Shown one piece after another: positions 59,574 to 64,000 of a DNA stretch of 64,000 bases. Position numbers and translations under genes: made by a program. The first letter of the stretch is position 1; every line of letters begins with the position of its first letter. The stretch covers positions 11,012,798 through 11,076,797 of the forward strand of contig OU964925.1 in NCBI GenBank assembly GCA_918807975.1. The letters run 5' to 3'. Below the pieces are notes generated by a model. That model had not been told where the DNA came from. It worked only from the letters and a program-made list of their open reading frames with translations, and did not search any database. Origin of the DNA: Aplidium turbinatum. Its lineage: Eukaryota; Chordata; Ascidiacea; Aplousobranchia; Polyclinidae.

Positions 59574-60193
59574 ATTATCCACATTTTGGGCTCTTTATTT
59601 TTTGATTATAGTAACCAGGCGTTTCAGCCATTTTTCTCCTATGTTTTATAAGTTATTATACATTTTAATAACCTCCAAACAATTCTTCACAATCATTCAA
59701 AAATTTTGTATTCTTATAAAAATGGTTTATAAAAAACATATGATAGTTGCAATTGGAAAAGTTTACAGCACGATTTAAATTTAGCATTGTAAGCACATTT
59801 TAAGTCAGTTAATCCGTTTGTTAGTATAGTACATAAAGCTGCTCCCATACGTGATACCAAGAATTGGTGTAGTATTATAGCGTGCCTTCGACACTGATGA
59901 AGGCGTGATTCGTTCCGTTCTTTCAGTTGGCTTTCCTTCAAAGTCTATCCTAACTTAAATTATTACGCCCTGATGGGTATCACTAGAATGTTACATCCAG
60001 CTTGAACCAATGTGGAAGCAGGATAACATCAATGAAAAGCAGGTGTATTATAGCCTCCGCCAGTGCTTTTAGGCCTTTAAAACAACGATACGCACTTTTT
60101 TTATTTCGCAAAAATTGTCTCCGCACAAACTTAAAATAGTAAGTTTGCAGCTAGGTTATTTGTTTTCTGTGTTGGTGGAATAACAATGTAAGG

Positions 60194-60621
60194 CAGGGCT
60201 ATTCAACTGGCGGACCGCGGTCCAAATCCGGACCTTCTGGGTGTTGAAGGTGGACCTCGGGCTTCTTGAAGAATAACCTCATTGCCACATTTCAGGGCCT
60301 CTTTAGACAGAAAGCAAATTTTTGTGATTATCCAAGGAGCTGGGGTCTTCTGCCCCAGACCCCCAACGCTTTGCCGTCTTCTTTGATGTGCGATCCACAC
60401 AGCTGCACTACAATAAAACACTATACATTTTTTCCTTTTTTACTTCGTTGTTTGTGTCAGACAAAAATCCAAGTCGGGTTACATACTACCTGAAAAGTGT
60501 TTAGGTGCTCGTAGGCTACTGGTTGTTTAATTTTCGTGGTTGCATATCAAATATTCACCGGACCGCAAAAATAGTCAACTTGTCAAAATGGACCTTTGCT
60601 AACATTAGTTGAGTAGGACTG
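60194..60621. mobile_element. Non-autonomous hAT (CAGGGCTATTCAACT ends)
   Basis: Left end CAGGGCTATTCAACTGGCGG, right end the inverse of CAGTCCTACTCAACTAATG, target duplication atgtaagg / atgtgagg. GGACCGC/GGACCTT motifs lie near both ends. Frames inside are not coding. Confidence 0.85.
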
Positions 60622-60800
60622 ATGTGAGGGTTTATTAAATAAAATCGTGCAACTAAGCTGATTTTTAAGTAGAAAGCAGTTGTAATGGATTGATCTGAAT
60701 TTAACTTTGATTTACTTTACTCTCTACTGCTTTCAGTAAGTATAGGCCTTACAATTTAAGAAACGTGAAATAAATTTTGTTTTAGTAACAACAACAACCG

Positions 60801-61060
60801 GCACAATAGCTTAGTGGCTTGAGTGTTCGCCTCTGTGTCGGTCGATGAGGGTTTGATTCCCCACCTGGTTATACCAAAGATCTTTCAAACAACCGCTGAG
60901 CACTCTCAGCGTCGGGATAAGCCTGTTACACTACGGGCTGTGCAAATTGCCATCAGTCAACTAAAAACACCGAAAATTGATTGCAATTCAAGAGCTCTCA
61001 ACTTTAGAGCCTGGGAAGGCGTCCAAATTGCTCAACAAAAAACAACGAAAATTATTGCCT
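60801..61060 (+). repeat. tRNA-derived SINE
   Basis: Head GGCACAATAGCTTAGTGGCT with box A and GGGTTTGATTCCCC as box B, then body CACTCTCAGCGTCGGGATAA and CTACGGGCTGTGCAAATTGC. The body has a family resemblance to the SINE at 5676 (GCTGTGCGGCC). No complete tRNA fold. Confidence 0.6.
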
Positions 61061-62515
61061 AATGATAATCAGTTTTGTTATGAGAATACCATTAGGAGAA
61101 TCAGCATTTTTTATTCAACCATCCAAGTATATTAATGACTACTGAAAATTTCATACTAGTTAGCAAATTTTAGTGCACTAAATCTCCTTTGAGTCAAGTA
61201 GCTAGTGGAGCTTGCATAAGAACTTTAAGCTTAGGCTTTTTGAACTTAAACCACTTGGTTTTTTGAAAATCTATCAAGAGCTCCAGTCAAAAATTCAGTG
61301 TGTTTTTCATGAATCATTCGCCTTGGAAACGTATTGCAAAACAGCCCAACGCTCTTTTCTTGTGTAAACTCGAACAAGTAGCCCAATTCTGAATTATAAA
61401 ACCGCAACCAAAAAGCAAAACTAGCCAAACAACTCGAGATTGCTGTTTCATCCCATTTTTGAATCAAACTAGCTTAATTCCGTGGGAAAACTGCAGAACT
61501 GGCAACTCTATAATGAAGCCAGTAAAAACTGAACGAGCATGGGACAATCAAACACGTGGCTATTGCTTTTAATAAGGCTTGTTTGAATTATTACACATCA
61601 CAAACGAAAAGTAAAAATCATGGACGATTTTCATCCGCCTCATTCGCACCACGTTTGTCATGCGTATTACAATATTTTTCATGCGCGCGAAAAGCACTGG
61701 CCTACGATATTTCATCCTACCGAAAATTGTTTGATGGCAAGTCATATTATCTAAAGTAGTAGGAAAGTTTTCTCCCATTCCGTTCCCATGGCCGCTTCTA
61801 TTCCAATCTGTACAAGTGGAGTTTGTCTCTCTCATAGATCTATGCGAGCCAGCATGCAAATGCGGCAGGAGAAACTAACTGCTGACAATGTCGTTCATCA
61901 CCTGTTCTGAAGTCTGAACAATTCCGTCTCACACGAAAGAAGAAGCAAAAGAAAGAAAGTTTTCTAAAGATGATAATATTTACTTTCGATACCCACGTTC
62001 CCACAATCATAACAAATGCAAGAATGTTTGCTGTGCAGAAACCTTTCCATCAAATTACTCTACAGTAGGCCTATATTCTGAGCCATAATATCAAATTATC
62101 ACAACATTAAAAGGTTATTAGAGACATGAAAGTGTTCATAGAAATTAGTAAAACTTCCTTGAAAGCCAGGTGATGCAAATAAATCGTAGTTTACATAATA
62201 ATTGTACAATATACGATACATTCGAAAATATCCCAGTAACTTGAATGCGTCTTGGGTAGGTCTAAATAAGCTGTGTGCTAAAATTAGGCTAGGCCTACTT
62301 ACAGTACATAGTAAATGGAGCGAGAGAATTGCCAAAGATTTAGGTTCTAAAACATCAAATTACGCTTAGATCAGTTTGGAGGTGTTAATAATTTGGTGGT
62401 GGATACATACAGCTAGTTGGTATTCTTAGCAACAGTGCTGGGTGGTCTGCTTACACCAAGTCGGTACATTAGGACAAAAAAAATCATCTAAAAGTTAGCA
62501 GCAAGCAACTAAGAG
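61061..62515. other. No gene seen
   Basis: Several short open frames on both strands (61246-61467, 61556-61759, 61569-61859) lack splice-bounded conservation or recognisable motifs. No repeat termini found. Confidence 0.45.
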
Positions 62516-62686
62516 CAGTGGCGGATCAAAAAATAGTGTGGGTGATCACCCCTTTAAAATACAGAAAAGTAACTTTATTCATGGTGTATTTGCAAGTTCT
62601 GATTAATGAACAACTACAATAAATAAACATCATCGTGTTTTTATTGAAGTCGTCGCCCTTGAGGTTACTTGCTGGACCCGCCCTTG
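62516..62686. mobile_element. 171-bp hAT-like MITE
   Basis: Left end CAGTGGCGGATC, right end the inverse of CAAGGGCGGGTCC, target duplication actaagag / accaagag. Too short for any gene. Confidence 0.7.
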
Positions 62687-63065
62687 ACCAAGAGCATGTA
62701 TTTAACACAGCAATGTTTAACCTATCATATTTGCAGAAATCTCAGTTTATTTTAACGAATGCATAATTATAAAAACACACTTTTTACAACATCAATACAA
62801 CAATGCAAATAACTGAACATTTCTGGGCCAAAAAATGAATGAGGCTGTTCACCAGGCATTTAGTTCAATAACGGTTCATTTCAATTGCAGTTTGCCCTCA
62901 ACCTTTCTGGTAACAAATTTTGTGATGAAGTGACGATATGCATGCCCATGGAAAGGATTCCTAGAACCACCTCTACAACGAGTGCGTAGCACTAGTTTGC
63001 AGCGATAGATATACTCTAGGCATAGCTAAATTGTTAAAGTAAAAAAGTCCGCTGTTGTATCACAG

Positions 63066-63640
63066 GTAGGGGGGGGATCAGGGACCAGAAGGACAAAATA
63101 AGCTTTTTCTTTAATAACTCAAATAATAAACGAACAATGTGTACCAAACAGATTTTTCATAAAGTTTCATTTTTTCACATCTTCAACATACTTTAACAAT
63201 AAATTTGATGTTTAGATGTTTATTTTCAAGTTTTAAATGCCGCACTAAAGTGTCCCTCTGGTGCCTAACATAAGGGAGCAATGGGACACTGTAGAGATGC
63301 ATTTAGTGCAACAAGAAAGTAGTTGCAAATAAAAAATAGAGATTTTACATTAGTTTTAATGCATGCATTTGTGCATTAGGCTACAAGGCATTGTTGCAAT
63401 ACTTTATATCAAAAAAACGTTGAAATAAAGAGTTTTATTGGATTGACTCAACAAAACTCTCAACTTTATAACCAAACACTACTGAAAACAAAATAGAATG
63501 CATAATGGTTTTGCTTAAATGTCCCACGACTTTTTAAAAAAGGGATTTGTCAACACGTTGTGTTATACATGTTGTATAAGTATACGATTCTACTGTCCCA
63601 CAGGTCCTTGATCAAAATGTCCCACTGATGCCTGAACGCT
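63066..63640. mobile_element. Decayed relative of the GGGG...GGGACA TIR elements
   Basis: Starts TAGGGGGGGGATCAGGGACC then AGAAGGACA, in the same layout as the ends at 13520. The interior repeats TGTCCC / GGGACA with GGTGCCTAACA (63250-63290, 63520-63535, 63594-63640). The right terminus was not found, so the end is approximate. Confidence 0.4.
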
Positions 63641-63848
63641 ATTTTGAAATATTTTTGCCTCTCAGATCAAAACTTCAAAAAAATTAACTTTACAGTTTTT
63701 GCTTTATGGAAGTACAAGTTATTAGGACTAACTCAATCTAAAAACTACTTCGAACTAAGTCCTCGTTAGATCAAAAGCACAAAAGAAATCTGACCACTCA
63801 TGTTTGCTTCAACACGTGAAAAAACTTTTTTGATGTCATACTTGAACT

Positions 63849-64000
63849 CAGTGGCGTAGCTAAGGAATGCTAGGGAATGTGCCGCCCGGGGCGGATTCAG
63901 ATTTTGCCGCCCCTTCAAGAAAAAGCATGTGAAAATGAAATGCGTTTTTTTATCAGATTATAATCAAAATCAAAAATCGTAGTCTGAAAATGCCGCCCCC
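63849..64000. mobile_element. hAT left end running off the window
   Basis: Begins CAGTGGCGTAGCTAAGGAAT with GCCGCCCGGGGCGG just inside; the same end class as 37375 and 50551. The rest lies outside the window. Confidence 0.7.

Overview
The window is AT-rich metazoan DNA: spliced genes with GT-AG introns, tRNA-derived SINEs, many hAT-type DNA transposons with 8-bp target duplications, a short interstitial CCCTAA tract, and one word family (TAGGCCTA / GTAGGCTAC) scattered throughout. Nothing is bacterial. An orthologue of nicolin-1, a large acyltransferase of the 'nose resistant to fluoxetine' (NRF-6) family, and the repeat style all fit a marine invertebrate, perhaps a tunicate or other deuterostome. 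The species cannot be fixed from this sequence alone.

Host genes are few and were assembled by hand from splice sites, phase and family motifs. (1) 482-1004 (+): 3' end of an unrecognised gene, with a possible alternative last exon at 1289-1338. (2) 13143-16390 (-): complete four-exon NICN1 orthologue, 225 aa. (3) 16410-17525 (+): two-exon, 104-aa gene of unknown function whose ATG lies 19 bp from the NICN1 ATG. (4) 19536-21317 (-): at least four exons of a cysteine-rich single-pass membrane protein, 5' end not found. (5) 43739-59039 (-): 14-exon, 811-aa NRF-6-like membrane acyltransferase with all splice phases closed.

The rest is a graveyard of nested mobile DNA. At 3.5-10.9 kb a hAT element holds a 6.1-kb terminal-inverted-repeat element that carries a DUF4806 gene and AACGTTGG-rich subterminal repeats. 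At 18.2-19.3 kb a TIR element holds a GTCGAC minisatellite palindrome centred on telomere-like repeats. At 23.2-25.2 kb a hAT holds a fold-back element, which in turn holds a TA-inserting element; the other arm of the fold-back preserves the empty site. At 31.9-34.3 and 40.2-41.6 kb are two copies of a transposase-like gene with D...D...E-type motifs that I cannot assign to a named superfamily. At 34.8-37.2 kb a LINE endonuclease region is split by a 1.57-kb insertion containing a 602-bp tandem duplication and an inverted third copy. At 41.6-43.5 kb a SINE is split by a hAT. The NRF-6-like gene has two further hATs and SINEs in its last intron, one hAT in intron 9 and a hairpin in intron 7.
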